Positions 8,820 to 18,149 are shown, counted from the first letter of the stretch. The stretch is DNA of 40,509 nucleotides from Gammaproteobacteria bacterium (GCA_026399205.1 JAPLRL010000069.1:1-40509); one strand, 5' to 3'. Notes: generated by a model not told the origin, from the sequence alone. Translations and numbers: made by a program.

Positions 8820-8920
8820 CTCGACTTTAGCCAATTTTCCAAAATCCGTTCGCCCTGAGGAGCCAGCTACGCTGGCTCCTCAGGGCGAACGGCACTTGAG
8901 TGAAAATGGCTAAAGTCGAG
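8820..8920. repeat. Nested long inverted repeat after topB
   Basis: The core is a perfect 22-bp stem (8846-8867 with 8871-8892) around a 3-base loop, containing gttcgccctgagg. An outer arm (8820-8839, ctcgactttagcc) pairs with 8902-8920 with one bulged A. It begins 15 bases after the topB stop. It probably stops transcription or protects the topB mRNA end, although there is no T-run. The gttcgccctgag core resembles interspersed repeats of other genomes. Confidence 0.85.
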
Positions 8921-8954
8921 TATCGTTAACTTATGAAAAATTGGATTTTAAAGA

Positions 8955-8970
8955 CATAACATATGTTATG
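8955..8970. promoter_or_regulatory. 16-bp perfect palindrome, HipB operator candidate
   Basis: cataacatatgttatg is self-complementary over all 16 bases. HipB-type repressors bind short palindromes upstream of their own operon. It lies about 150 bases before hipB, upstream of the likely promoter. The binding role is inference from symmetry and position. Confidence 0.4.
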
Positions 8971-9057
8971 GTGGTTGCGTTATGGATGTTGTGTTTATAG
9001 TAACCTGCAGACTAAGCGATGTAGAATGTTGCGATACGGTGTTTAATTTATATGGAA

Positions 9058-9089
9058 TTGAGCGATTTTTTTAAAACTAATGCTATAAT
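9058..9089 (+). promoter_or_regulatory. Candidate promoter for hipBA
   Basis: A perfect -10 TATAAT at 9084-9089, preceded by TGC to give an extended -10. TTGAGC at 9058-9063 could be a -35, but its 20-base spacing is long. The hipB start is 32 bases downstream of the -10. Confidence 0.5.
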
Positions 9090-9121
9090 GTTAATTAAGT
9101 AAGATAACTTTACAAACTAAC

Positions 9122-9433
9122 ATGATGACATTACTTACAACTATTTCATCCGCCCAAAAAACCCTCGCAAACCATATTCGGCAACATCGCTTGAACGTAG
9201 GCTTAACGCAAGAGGGCTTAGCAACGCGATCGGGGGTAAAATTGCCAACATTACGACAATTTGAGCAAAAAGGATTAATTTCATTAGAGTCATTTTTAAA
9301 AATTGCGATGGTGTTAGGGTTGCTAGATAATATTGTTAATGCAATGACACCCACAATAACCGAATTTTCAAGTATCGATGACGTTCTCAAAGTCGATAAA
9401 AAGCCCATGCGTAAAAAAGGGTGGAGAAAATGA
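9122..9433 (+). CDS. hipB: HipB-like antitoxin, XRE-family repressor
   Basis: A 103-residue DNA-binding protein with an XRE helix-turn-helix at about 18-70 (LNVGLTQEGLATRSGV, then LRQFEQKG), the form usually paired with HipA. HipB binds the operon operator and holds HipA inactive. The C-terminal tail is short and basic. The stop overlaps the hipA ATG as ATGA, typical of a toxin-antitoxin pair with tight coupling. ATG 9122 is used; ATG 9125 is equally possible. Its sequence is AT-rich compared with the core genes around it, in keeping with acquired DNA. Confidence 0.85.
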   Translation: MMTLLTTISSAQKTLANHIRQHRLNVGLTQEGLATRSGVKLPTLRQFEQKGLISLESFLKIAMVLGLLDNIVNAMTPTITEFSSIDDVLKVDKKPMRKKGWRK

Positions 9434-10671
9434 AATATAAGCCTGTGACTGAAATCAAAGTGGGTCTGGATTTTGGAAAACATAAAATGTCCGTTGGTCG
9501 ATTGGCTTCTCGCCAGCATCAAATTTATTTTGAATATGATGCATTATTTTTAAAAAGTCATTTGGCATTATCGCCTTTGCACCTACCGCTTGAACCAGGA
9601 TTAAAAACATTTGATCGCAGTTTATTTGAAGGACTGCCGGGATTATTGAATGATAGCTTGCCAGATGGTTGGGGACGATTGTTGCTTGATCGAGCACTGC
9701 GATTAAAAGGTGTTCTTCCAGGAGAATTAACACCGCTTGATAGATTGTCGCATGTGGGCATGGCGGGCATGGGCGCTTTAACGTATGAGCCCTACCATAA
9801 CGATGAGAAAAACATAGATAACCTTGATTTAGATGATTTGGCATCTGATGCTGCACAAGTTTTAAGTGGGGAAGCAGATGACGTATTACAAACATTATTG
9901 GCTTTAAATGGTTCGTCTGCGGGTGCTCGTCCAAAGGCGTTGATTGGTGTTGATAAAAATAAAAAAAAGATGATTCATAACGCACATGTTATGCCAAAAA
10001 CGTATACGCATTGGCTGGTTAAATTTCCGAATGCTCAAGATGGTTTAGATGCCGGTGCGATTGAGTATGTTTATTCATTAATGGCGCGATTGGCGGGGTT
10101 GAATATGACGGAATCTTATTTATTTCCCGCAAAAAAAAGCAGCGGTTATTTTGCGACAAAAAGATTTGATCGAATTCAAGAGCAACGACCACACGTGCAT
10201 ACAGCTTGTGGTTTATTACATTCTGACTTTCGAACCCCCTCACTGGATTATATGGATTTATTGGCATTAACAGAAATGTTAACGCGCGATGTGCGTGAAG
10301 TGGAAAAAATGTTTCGACAGGCGGTATTTAATGTTTTATCCCATAATCGTGATGATCATGCCAAGAATTTTTCATTCTTGATGGATGAACCGGGTGAATG
10401 GACATTATCACCGGCTTACGATTTAACCTTCTCGTCGGGACCAGGTGGAGAGCAAAGTACGATGGTGCTTGGAAAAGGTCGAGATATCACTCATCAAGAT
10501 TTAATACAGCTGGGATTACGTGCAAAATTAGACAATAAAATCATTCACAGTATTATTGATCAAACACGACACGCACTCAGTCAATGGACGCAACTGGCAA
10601 AACATCATGGTGTGAGTCAGCGAAATATAACGATGATTGCATCTCTTATAGGTGATCTCTCGCTACCTTAG
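9430..10671 (+). CDS. hipA: HipA-like serine/threonine kinase toxin
   Basis: HipA kinases arrest growth; E. coli HipA phosphorylates glutamyl-tRNA synthetase GltX. This 413-residue protein has the HipA N-terminal subdomain, a phosphate-binding loop (LNGSSAGARPKALI, about residues 157-170), a lysine in HWLVKFP, the catalytic loop SHNRDDHAKNFSF (about 313-325) and the metal-binding LSPAYDLT. All key residues look intact, so it is probably active. I chose ATG 9430 because it gives the ATGA overlap with hipB; GTG 9421 is also in frame. It is convergent with nadD, with R2 copy 1 between them. The target here is unknown. Confidence 0.9.
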   Translation: MKYKPVTEIKVGLDFGKHKMSVGRLASRQHQIYFEYDALFLKSHLALSPLHLPLEPGLKTFDRSLFEGLPGLLNDSLPDGWGRLLLDRALRLKGVLPGELTPLDRLSHVGMAGMGALTYEPYHNDEKNIDNLDLDDLASDAAQVLSGEADDVLQTLLALNGSSAGARPKALIGVDKNKKKMIHNAHVMPKTYTHWLVKFPNAQDGLDAGAIEYVYSLMARLAGLNMTESYLFPAKKSSGYFATKRFDRIQEQRPHVHTACGLLHSDFRTPSLDYMDLLALTEMLTRDVREVEKMFRQAVFNVLSHNRDDHAKNFSFLMDEPGEWTLSPAYDLTFSSGPGGEQSTMVLGKGRDITHQDLIQLGLRAKLDNKIIHSIIDQTRHALSQWTQLAKHHGVSQRNITMIASLIGDLSLP

Positions 10672-10683
10672 GGGTGAGTGCTC

Positions 10684-10832
10684 GTAGGGTGGACAAGGGA
10701 GCCTTGCGTTGAGCCCCCCGATTGCTGGGCGGCCGGGCGACGTGCCCACTGCTCCGAGCCACCGGTGGGCACGTCGCCTGAAGGGCCTCTGCTGCCTGTT
10801 AGATCCACGTTAGGCTCCTTTGCCCACCCTAC
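10684..10832. repeat. R2 palindromic repeat, copy 1
   Basis: A 149-bp inverted repeat with termini gtagggtggacaa and ttgcccaccctac, and an inner palindrome built around gggcgacgtgcccac and gtgggcacgtcgcc. It separates the convergent hipA and nadD genes. The TAG stop of nadD (complement of 10829-10831) is inside the right terminus. Related copies are at 12948, 17200, 28469 and 32445. Confidence 0.9.
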
Positions 10833-11461
10833 AACGACCCTCGATATAATTTTTCTTGCTCAATGTAATCGCCAACCGCTTCAGGCAGCCAGTGTCGGTA
10901 AGGGCGTTTGTGCTGGATATGGTCGCGGATAGTGCTGCTGTTTATCTCATACAGTCCCGCATTGAAGAACGTGATGGTGTTGTTTTCTTGCTTGAGTAAT
11001 GCTTGTAATGACGGGGGTAAAGTGGGGTTGGCAAGAGGGCGTTGGATGACCAGGAGTTTGCTAAGTTGCAGGATGATTTCGGGCTGGTGCCAGGTTAAAA
11101 AGTTCAAAAAAGCATCTAAGCCGATCAGTAAGGTGATGGGGGTGTTAGGATCTGTTTTTTGGCGTAAATGGTGAAGTGTATCAACGGTAAAAGAAGGCGT
11201 GGGGCGATGAATTTCATCTAGGCAGATGGAGGCATTTTCTATGGGATTGGCATCAAGGGCTAGTGATAGCATGTGAATACGTTGCTCAGGCGTCGTGCTT
11301 GGCTGGTTTTTATGGACTGGCAATTGGCAGGGTAAAAATAAAAAAGAGGAAAAATGAAACTGTTGTTGCACGGCTTGGGCGATGGCTAGGTGGCCTAGGT
11401 GAATGGGATCGAAGGTGCCGCCGAAGAGGAGGAGGGATTTCGGCGCGAGATTAGTTCTCAT
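10829..11461 (-). CDS. nadD: Nicotinate-nucleotide adenylyltransferase
   Basis: NadD transfers AMP from ATP to nicotinate mononucleotide, giving deamido-NAD in NAD synthesis. The 210-residue product has the nucleotidyltransferase signature GGTFDPIHLGHL near the N-terminus and the C-terminal SSTIRDHI motif, and matches E. coli NadD (213) in length. I use ATG 11461, which overlaps holA by 11 bases. A TTG at 11479 is in frame but less likely. It is the last gene of the lnt-leuS-lptE-holA-nadD run. Its final codons and TAG stop run into R2 copy 1. Confidence 0.95.
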   Translation of the reverse strand: MRTNLAPKSLLLFGGTFDPIHLGHLAIAQAVQQQFHFSSFLFLPCQLPVHKNQPSTTPEQRIHMLSLALDANPIENASICLDEIHRPTPSFTVDTLHHLRQKTDPNTPITLLIGLDAFLNFLTWHQPEIILQLSKLLVIQRPLANPTLPPSLQALLKQENNTITFFNAGLYEINSSTIRDHIQHKRPYRHWLPEAVGDYIEQEKLYRGSL

Positions 11462-12464
11462 GAAATTCAAATTTTGCAAACATCAACGCCATCTGCTCTA
11501 TTTTATCCCACACTGGCAGCGTCGAGTTGGATTTAACCGCAAGATCAAGTTGTTTGCAGGCATAAAATAACGTAGTTACCGTCTCAAGAGACAGTCTTTT
11601 CATGGCTTGCTGATAAAGGGACTGTTGTGTTGACCAAATGCCTAGTGATTGATACCGCTGCTGTAGTGTTTCGCTGCTGTTTAGCGGGGAGAGCAGGGTA
11701 TAGAACTGGCGGGTGAGTTTGGTTAGCCACCACAAGATTAACAAGGGCTCGGTTTGGGTTTGGCGTAGTTGTTGTAAAATTCGTAAGATGCGCTCAGGCT
11801 GCCCCGTTAAGCAAGCTTCAGACAGTGCATACAGCGGAAAGAAGGCTGCATCTGAGAGTAGGGTTTCTAGATGGGTGGCATTGAGGGAATCAAAACTCAG
11901 AAGTGTGAGTTGGTTGATGCATTGTGTTGCCGCGAGCAAGTTGCCTTCGGTGTAGTTGGCAATCAGTCTTGGGATGTCTTTCGTGTAGGCGAGCTTGGTT
12001 TGCTGTAGTTGTGTGTCAATGAATTGGATGAATGCGCTGCCCTTGAGGGGTTTAATTTCAATGAGGTGGCAGTGTTTGTTTTGGTTTAGCATGGTAAATG
12101 ATTTAGATTGCAGATAGGGGGCTTGTAAGATGAACCGGCTGGGTGAGGTTGCACTTGTTGCTTGCTCAAGAAACGCCTTGCCTTCTGGATCGAGCTTTTT
12201 TTTGTAAAAGCGTGCGTCAAGCAATGGGGTGGTTTGGAATAATGAGAGCTGCTGGGTTTCGCTGGCTAATTTTCGCCAGTCATCGACCTCTTCAATCCAA
12301 CAGGTTTTTTTCTCAACGGGATGGGCGCTAGGTTGCGCGCTATACGCTTTAATGAGTAGGCGGACCCAATGGTCCATTAATACCGGTTCGTCGCCAATAA
12401 ACACATATCCTTGCCCCAAAGGTTGTTTAAAGTGAGACAGTAACTGGGCGGGCGCGATATTCAT
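11451..12464 (-). CDS. holA: DNA polymerase III delta subunit
   Basis: HolA (delta) is the clamp-loader wrench that opens the beta sliding clamp. The 337-residue product matches E. coli HolA (343). The N-terminal FKQPLGQGYVFIGDEP is the diverged AAA+ module that binds beta, and the helical C-terminal collar domain follows. It starts 3 bases beyond the lptE stop (12461-12463) on the opposite side of an overlap, so translation is coupled. The order lptE-holA-nadD is that of gammaproteobacteria. Delta subunits are poorly conserved, so the call rests on context as well as sequence. Confidence 0.92.
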   Translation of the reverse strand: MNIAPAQLLSHFKQPLGQGYVFIGDEPVLMDHWVRLLIKAYSAQPSAHPVEKKTCWIEEVDDWRKLASETQQLSLFQTTPLLDARFYKKKLDPEGKAFLEQATSATSPSRFILQAPYLQSKSFTMLNQNKHCHLIEIKPLKGSAFIQFIDTQLQQTKLAYTKDIPRLIANYTEGNLLAATQCINQLTLLSFDSLNATHLETLLSDAAFFPLYALSEACLTGQPERILRILQQLRQTQTEPLLILWWLTKLTRQFYTLLSPLNSSETLQQRYQSLGIWSTQQSLYQQAMKRLSLETVTTLFYACKQLDLAVKSNSTLPVWDKIEQMALMFAKFEFHEN

Positions 12465-13042
12465 GGTTGAGGGGTATAAAATTGGAGGCTGAGCCGTGAT
12501 AACAGTTGGGTAACGGCTTCTTGTCGCATTTCTTGTTCAATGGTGTGTCGTTCATAGGTTGAGCCTAAAATGCGATCGTTGTTGATGGTCACTTGTCTTG
12601 GAACACTAATGAGTTGTGAGGGAAGGATGAGTTTACCGTCACTTCGTGTGACTTGAAATTGGAGCTGATACAGCAGTCGATATTGCCGAGGTGCGGTGCT
12701 CGCGCTCACATTGATGAGCTCTTGTTCCATGTTGTCTTTTTCTAGAATGATGGTATAGCGGGTTTTTTGCGGTGGATCTAAGGGGGTAATGTGATTGGCT
12801 TCTAGCTCAAGACGTAAGGTTCGGGTGAGCGCGGGATTGACCTGTTGTTGGATGATGGAGACGGTTTTAAAGGCGGGGGGGAGGTGGATGAGTCCGCGTA
12901 GGTGGAAGCCGCAGGCGGTGAGGAGGAGGAGGGACGCGCCTACTACAGCTCCTAGCCACCGGTGGGCACGTCGCTGAGGTCTCCAGCAATGAGTGAGTGT
13001 GTTGCCAGGCTCCTTTGCCCACCCTACTTGTATATGATTCAC
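12461..13042 (-). CDS. lptE: LPS-assembly lipoprotein LptE
   Basis: LptE is the outer-membrane lipoprotein that plugs the LptD barrel and helps place LPS on the cell surface. The 193-residue product has a lipobox LTAC (Cys at about residue 44), then GFHLRG typical of LptE, and a mixed alpha/beta domain. Start is GTG 13042, overlapping the leuS stop as GTGA. The unusual point is the first ~40 residues: they are translated from an R2 repeat (GWAKEPG and RRAHRW), making the positive N-region of the signal peptide longer than usual. The hydrophobic core [13 protein letters not shown] is intact, so export should work. Function call is firm; start is less so. Confidence 0.92.
   Translation of the reverse strand: MNHIQVGWAKEPGNTLTHCWRPQRRAHRWLGAVVGASLLLLTACGFHLRGLIHLPPAFKTVSIIQQQVNPALTRTLRLELEANHITPLDPPQKTRYTIILEKDNMEQELINVSASTAPRQYRLLYQLQFQVTRSDGKLILPSQLISVPRQVTINNDRILGSTYERHTIEQEMRQEAVTQLLSRLSLQFYTPQP
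12948..13027. repeat. R2 repeat, half copy inside lptE 5' end
   Basis: Only one side of the R2 element remains: the central ccaccggtgggcacgtcgc through to the terminus ggctcctttgcccaccctac. It is read in frame as the beginning of lptE on the minus strand. The missing half suggests either deletion after insertion or recombination at the palindrome centre. Confidence 0.8.
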
Positions 13043-15522
13043 AACTGGATCACGAAATTAATCAAATGCCGGTGTGGGACCACGATGCTTTTGATGATCT
13101 TCCGACCCTCTAAGATGGCTTGAATGGTGCGCTGCGCTTGTTCTAGGAGGACGGCTTCTGTGGCTTGCGTAGCTTCAGTAAATTGCCCACGGCGCTTACC
13201 GTTGACCTGAATGACATACGTGGCTGTATCGGATTTGAGCGCATTTTTATCGACCTTGGGCCAAGGCGCGTCTAAGATGATTTTTTCAAACGACAAGGCT
13301 ATCCAGAGGTGATGACAGATGTGGGGGGTGATGGGGGCCAGGAGTTGTAATAAAAGGCCTAGTCCGTGATGCACAAAAATATCATCTTGTTCTTGTTCAA
13401 TGGGATAACTGGTGAGCAGGTTTAATAACTTCATGCAGCCTGAGACCACTGTATTAAATTGCAAGCGCTCATAGTCGTGATTGATTTGTTGTAAAATTTG
13501 GTGCAGCTCATACCTGGCTTTTTTAATTTTTTCATTGGGGTGTTCCCAATCAAAGGCATTGAGTCGCATCGCTTGATCGGTATTGAGGTGGCAGATGCGC
13601 TCTTGATTGTCATGCGCAAAGGTCCAGAGACGCTTTAAAAAGCGGTGCGCACCTTCTACACCGGTATCTGACCACTCTAGGGATTGATCAGGCGGGGCTG
13701 CAAACATGGTAAAGAGGCGTGCGGTATCGGCGCCATAAGTTTTGATGAGGGCCTCTGGATCGACGATGTTACCGACCGATTTAGACATTTTTGTCCCGTC
13801 TTTTAAGACCATGCCTTGGGTGAGGAGCGCTTTAAAGGGTTCATCTGAATTCACTAAGCCTTCATCACGCATGAGCTTATGAAAAAAGCGCGCATATAAG
13901 AGATGCATGCAGGCATGTTCAATGCCGCCAATGTATTGATCGACCGGGGTCCAGTAATTGACGCGATCGTCAAGCATCACATTATCTTGTTGTTTACAGG
14001 CATAGCGTGCGTAATACCAAGACGATTCGATAAACGTATCAAAGGTATCGGTTTCGCGCTTTGCGGGTTGTTGACACGTCGGGCAGTTGACATTAACGAA
14101 TTCAGCGCAATGAAGCAGCGGGTTGCCCCCTTTAGAAAAATCGACTTCTTCAGGTAATACGACAGGTAAATCGGCTTCAGGAACTGGGACGATACCGCAT
14201 TGTGCGCAGATAATCATAGGAATGGGGCTACCCCAATAGCGCTGTCTGGAAATACTCCAATCGCGTAACCGGTAGTGGATGTTGGGTTCACCTAATTGAT
14301 GGCTCTCTAGGTAGGCTGTTATGTTTGTTTTGGCTTCACTTGAGGCCATATCGTTAAATGCATCAGAGTTGATTAAATGCCCTGTGCCCAAATAAGCGCT
14401 TTTGCTATAGTCATGCTCACTTTCTGCTTGAATCACCACCTGCAGGGGCAGGCAATATTTTTTGGCAAACTCCCAGTCTCGTGCATCATGCGCAGGCACA
14501 GCCATCACCGCGCCACTGCCGTAATGCATCAGCACAAAATTAGCAATCCAAATCGGAATGGGTTGCCCTGTGATCGGGTGAATCGCTTCCATTTTGGCAT
14601 CGATCCCGACTTTAGGCAGCGTTTCAAATTCGGCTTCGGCAAGCTTGACACCTGCACACGATTCAATAAATTCTCTAACCTCAGGATAATCAAGAGCGGC
14701 TTGTTTGGCCAGTGGATGATCAGGCGCAATCGCTAAATAGGTCACCCCCATTAAGGTGTCTGGACGCGTTGTAAAAACGTGTAGTGGCTCTGCTTCTTTG
14801 TTATTGAGCGCAAAACGAACCATACAGCCTTCTGAGCGGCCAATCCAATTGCGTTGCATTTCTTTGACTTGCTCGGGCCATTGGGGGAGGGAGTCAAGAG
14901 AGGTTAAGAGTTCGTCAGCGTAACTCGTGATTTTCATAAACCATTGTGGGACTTCGCGACGCTCAATGAGTGCGCCCGATCGCCAACCGCGGCCATCAAT
15001 CACTTGCTCGTTGGCAAGGACGGTTTGATCAACCGGATCCCAATTGACAGAAGCACTTTTTTTATAAACCAAGCCTTTTTTAAAGAGCTGCAGAAATAAC
15101 CATTGTTCCCATTTGTAATAACTCGGATCGCAAGTGGCGATTTCGCGTTTCCAATCATAGGCAAACCCTAAGCGCATAAATTGCTCTTTCATGGTGGCAA
15201 TATTGGCGCGTGTCCAAGCAGCAGGAGAGGTATTGTGTTTGATGGCTGCGTTTTCTGCGGGTAACCCAAAGGCATCCCAACCAATCGGTTGTAAGACATT
15301 TTTGCCGAGCGCGCGCTGATAGCGGCTGACGACATCGCCAATGGTGTAATTGCGCACATGCCCCATGTGCAAGGTGCCACTTGGGTAAGGAAACATGGCG
15401 AGACAGTAGAATTTTTCTTTGTTTAAATCTTCTGTGGCATTAAAACATTGTTTTTTTTGCCAATACTGTTGGGCCTGTGGCTCAATGCTTTCGGGTAGAT
15501 ATTGGGGGTGAGACTGCGCCAT
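13039..15522 (-). CDS. leuS: Leucyl-tRNA synthetase
   Basis: LeuS charges tRNA-Leu. The 827-residue class I synthetase has the HIGH-type motif [17 protein letters not shown] (about 47-63), the CP1 editing domain ([12 protein letters not shown] and [11 protein letters not shown]), the KMSKS loop [11 protein letters not shown] (about 610-620) and the C-terminal anticodon and tRNA-binding domains, ending near the expected length (E. coli 860). It begins 3 bases after the lnt stop and ends overlapping lptE, which fits an operon lnt-leuS-lptE-holA-nadD. No unusual feature in the catalytic parts. Confidence 0.98.
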   Translation of the reverse strand: MAQSHPQYLPESIEPQAQQYWQKKQCFNATEDLNKEKFYCLAMFPYPSGTLHMGHVRNYTIGDVVSRYQRALGKNVLQPIGWDAFGLPAENAAIKHNTSPAAWTRANIATMKEQFMRLGFAYDWKREIATCDPSYYKWEQWLFLQLFKKGLVYKKSASVNWDPVDQTVLANEQVIDGRGWRSGALIERREVPQWFMKITSYADELLTSLDSLPQWPEQVKEMQRNWIGRSEGCMVRFALNNKEAEPLHVFTTRPDTLMGVTYLAIAPDHPLAKQAALDYPEVREFIESCAGVKLAEAEFETLPKVGIDAKMEAIHPITGQPIPIWIANFVLMHYGSGAVMAVPAHDARDWEFAKKYCLPLQVVIQAESEHDYSKSAYLGTGHLINSDAFNDMASSEAKTNITAYLESHQLGEPNIHYRLRDWSISRQRYWGSPIPMIICAQCGIVPVPEADLPVVLPEEVDFSKGGNPLLHCAEFVNVNCPTCQQPAKRETDTFDTFIESSWYYARYACKQQDNVMLDDRVNYWTPVDQYIGGIEHACMHLLYARFFHKLMRDEGLVNSDEPFKALLTQGMVLKDGTKMSKSVGNIVDPEALIKTYGADTARLFTMFAAPPDQSLEWSDTGVEGAHRFLKRLWTFAHDNQERICHLNTDQAMRLNAFDWEHPNEKIKKARYELHQILQQINHDYERLQFNTVVSGCMKLLNLLTSYPIEQEQDDIFVHHGLGLLLQLLAPITPHICHHLWIALSFEKIILDAPWPKVDKNALKSDTATYVIQVNGKRRGQFTEATQATEAVLLEQAQRTIQAILEGRKIIKSIVVPHRHLINFVIQL

Positions 15523-15525
15523 GAA

Positions 15526-17100
15526 TTACCGTTTACTGTTTAGTCGGGTTGATAAGGATAACGTCTTCTTGAGGTATCGAGCAAGAGGGGCGAGTAAAAA
15601 GAAGAGTGCAAATAAGGCGATAATGGGCCGATCACCTATATGGCTCCAGGGTGTGAGCCCGGTTGCAGGTTTTATAATTCCGGTGAGGGTGCCTGAACTG
15701 AAAGGGGCTAAAGAGGCAATAATTTGACCTTGTGTGTTGAGCAGTGAAGACAACCCGTCGTTATTAGATACAATTTGGTAGCGTCCGGTTTGTAAAGATC
15801 GGACTTGGGCAATTTGTTGTTGTTGATACATCGCGAGCGAGCGTCCAAACCAGCCATCGTCACTGACAGACACAATCCATTCGGCTTCGGGGAGTTGATT
15901 GCGTAAGAGTTCTTCATAGGCCAATTCATAACAAATGAGGCTGGCGATTGCGTGGTGTTTGACTTGAATCAAGGCTTGATGCAGCGGTCCTTGCGTTAAA
16001 GCCGGATCGGCGAGTTGTAGTGCTGCACTGATGGTTTGAAAAGGATGAGGAATATATTCACCAAAGGGGACCAAATGTCGCTTGAGGTATTGTCCCTTTG
16101 CCTGACCCAGTGCAAGAAGCGTGTTGTAATAAGAGGGGTGTGATGTGGGCGGTTTTTCTTTGGGGATACCAATGAGTAAAGCGGTTTTTTTCCGTTTGGC
16201 TTGAACACTTAAGTTGTTGAGGTAGTCGTGGACATAATTTTCGGGTAGGGGAATCGCAGACTCTGGTAACACGATGAGATCTACACCGAGTAACGCCTGG
16301 GTTTTGCTTTGGTATTGATCTAATATCGACCAAAATAAAGCTTGATCCCATTTATCGCGCATCGATAGATTGGTTTGCACGACTCCGACGTTGATCGGGT
16401 CGTTTTTTTCTTGGGTCCAGGGATAGTGTTGTAAGAGCATGGGGCCGAGTAATAGCGTGAAGCTTGCGATTAACCAAGCCATACGCCGGGGCTGAATAGG
16501 TAGTAAGACTTGTGCCAGCCAAGTTGCCGCAAGGCAGGCGACCCATCCTGTGCCATAGACCCCACAAATCGGCAGGAGTGCTTGTATAGGAGCATCAAAT
16601 TGACCGACCCCTAAGAGTAGCCATGGAAATCCGGTAAAGCAGTATGAGCGAGCATATTCGATTAACACCCATAAGGTGCTGAATAAAAAGGTGTTGAATA
16701 AGATGCTCGATGATTTGGGTAAACAACATCGATAGAGCCAACTGAAGAGGGCCGTATATAAGGAGAGGTAAAAGACGAATAAAAAGGTGATAAACCCTGC
16801 AAGCAGCGGGTGCAAATGACCATAATCATGAATGCTGACGTAGATCCAGGAGACACCGAATCCAAAAGAGCCTATGCCAAAGAGTAAGCCATGTTGTAGC
16901 GCTTGGGTTTTTGATAAGGAGGAGAGTTGGATATATAATAAGACAATGCTGAGTAGCGCAAGACCTGGTAGGTGAAAAGGGGCAAATCCGAGCGGTAATA
17001 AAAGGCCAGCAAAGACCGTGGTGAGGCGTTTAGCGAGATAAAGCGGACGAGTAGGCGCTGTGTCTTCAAGTGGGAAGGTTGATTCAGATAGGCTGAGCAT
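15526..17100 (-). CDS. lnt: Apolipoprotein N-acyltransferase
   Basis: Lnt adds the third acyl chain to the N-terminal cysteine of lipoproteins in the inner membrane. From ATG 17100 the product is 524 residues (E. coli 512). The N-terminal half has several membrane helices. The periplasmic nitrilase domain has the Glu-Lys-Cys set: Glu in LPESAIP, Lys in YLKRHLVPFGEYIP and Cys in LICYELAYE. A final helix lies near the C-terminus. The frame stays open to 17223, but those extra 41 residues begin in R2 copy 3 (GLLCPPYV), so I rejected them. It heads the minus-strand operon and is divergent from the barrel gene at 17418. Confidence 0.95.
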   Translation of the reverse strand: MLSLSESTFPLEDTAPTRPLYLAKRLTTVFAGLLLPLGFAPFHLPGLALLSIVLLYIQLSSLSKTQALQHGLLFGIGSFGFGVSWIYVSIHDYGHLHPLLAGFITFLFVFYLSLYTALFSWLYRCCLPKSSSILFNTFLFSTLWVLIEYARSYCFTGFPWLLLGVGQFDAPIQALLPICGVYGTGWVACLAATWLAQVLLPIQPRRMAWLIASFTLLLGPMLLQHYPWTQEKNDPINVGVVQTNLSMRDKWDQALFWSILDQYQSKTQALLGVDLIVLPESAIPLPENYVHDYLNNLSVQAKRKKTALLIGIPKEKPPTSHPSYYNTLLALGQAKGQYLKRHLVPFGEYIPHPFQTISAALQLADPALTQGPLHQALIQVKHHAIASLICYELAYEELLRNQLPEAEWIVSVSDDGWFGRSLAMYQQQQIAQVRSLQTGRYQIVSNNDGLSSLLNTQGQIIASLAPFSSGTLTGIIKPATGLTPWSHIGDRPIIALFALFFLLAPLARYLKKTLSLSTRLNSKR

Positions 17101-17199
17101 AAATTCGGGGTACCTGTTTTGAGGCCGTGGGTATTCTAGCTCAATTGCGTGGATGATGTATACTGGGTGACATAGGTCGATCGGGTCTTCTCTCGAAAC

Positions 17200-17380
17200 G
17201 TAGGGTGGACAAAGGAGCCCCACGACTTTCTTGCAGGTTGCTGGGTACCTTTGGGCGACGTGTCCACCATCGCTCGGTGCGTTTCGAGTACTTAGAACGG
17301 TCCAAGTGACCGGTGGACACGTCGCCTGAGAGATTCTGCTAACCGGTAGGATCTGCGCTAGGCTCCTTTGTCCACCCTAC
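17200..17380. repeat. R2 palindromic repeat, copy 3
   Basis: A 181-bp copy with termini gtagggtggacaaagg and cctttgtccaccctac, and inner arms gggcgacgtgtccacc and ggtggacacgtcgcc. The inner loop is longer than in the other copies, with a tcgctcggtgcgtttcg insert. Matching changes (tgtccac for tgcccac) on both arms indicate that the stem is kept by compensating mutation or gene conversion. It sits between the divergent lnt and barrel genes. Confidence 0.9.
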
Positions 17381-17417
17381 GTTGATCGAGGTTTTAAACC
17401 TTTTACAAGGACGTAAC

Positions 17418-18134
17418 ATGTTAGATAAAAAATGGATTTTTTTATCATTGTGCGGTCTATACTCCGCATTCGCAAATGCCAATATTGTTTCTAGCGTCAG
17501 TGGCGGTCCTGCTTGGTATCAGGCGGGTCAAACGCAAACCATTTATTTACAGCCAGGGTTTAATAATACCTATGTTGCCAATACGCCGACGCAAACGTTG
17601 GCGAGTGGGGAGTGGTTTTTAGGGGTGCAGCGATCGATTCATACCCACACCTTCGCCCAACTTGGGGTGGCTCTGGCAACCAGTACGGCTGCGCATCTTG
17701 CGGGTCATGTCTGGGAGCTGGCTGATCCTCTGTTTGACAACTTTGTGTATCAATATCGCATTCTTCATTCGCATGCCGCACTGAAGGGTAAAGTGTTGTC
17801 TGATGCGTTGAGTCGCACTTATCTGCCTTATGTGAGTGGTAGTGTGGGTGTTGCTTGGAATCAAGCGTATCAATTTTCAATGTCGCCGATTATTTTTGAG
17901 GCGATTCCACAGCCGCCTTTTCAAACGAATACTCAAACTGCCTTTACTTATACGGCAGGGGCAGGGGTACAAAAAATATTGAACGATCATTGGCAATTGG
18001 GGATGGGGTATGAATTTGCAGATTGGGGGGGCAGTACGCTTTCACGCGCATCGGCTCAAACGATCAACAATGGCTTGACGCTGAGTCATCTTTATACCAA
18101 TCAATTGCAGTTTAATATCACCTATACAGGGTAA
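17418..18134 (+). CDS. Outer-membrane beta-barrel-like protein
   Basis: A 238-residue exported protein. Signal peptide at about 1-21 (MLDKKW, then hydrophobic IFLSLCGLYSAFANA). The rest has alternating hydrophobic/aromatic strands and glycine turns (FTYTAGAGVQKILNDHWQLGMGYEFADWGG), and a C-terminal strand LQFNITYTG typical of small OmpA/OmpW-like eight-stranded barrels that insert through BamA. I chose ATG 17418 over the in-frame start at 17382 because AAGG lies 7 bases upstream and the signal peptide then begins properly. Followed by a strong hairpin, so it is a single-gene unit. Function beyond barrel is unknown. Confidence 0.75.
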   Translation: MLDKKWIFLSLCGLYSAFANANIVSSVSGGPAWYQAGQTQTIYLQPGFNNTYVANTPTQTLASGEWFLGVQRSIHTHTFAQLGVALATSTAAHLAGHVWELADPLFDNFVYQYRILHSHAALKGKVLSDALSRTYLPYVSGSVGVAWNQAYQFSMSPIIFEAIPQPPFQTNTQTAFTYTAGAGVQKILNDHWQLGMGYEFADWGGSTLSRASAQTINNGLTLSHLYTNQLQFNITYTG

Positions 18135-18149
18135 CCGCATCTGAAGTAT

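Noticed and set aside
10678-10932. Small plus-strand ORF after hipA
   Set aside because: It is the R2 repeat read through and then antisense to nadD; no ribosome site and no family.
11462-11479. TTG start for nadD
   Set aside because: ATG 11461 gives a product of normal length with less overlap into holA.
17101-17223. Longer lnt starting at 17223
   Set aside because: The extension begins in R2 copy 3 and has no membrane or signal character; ATG 17100 gives the expected length.
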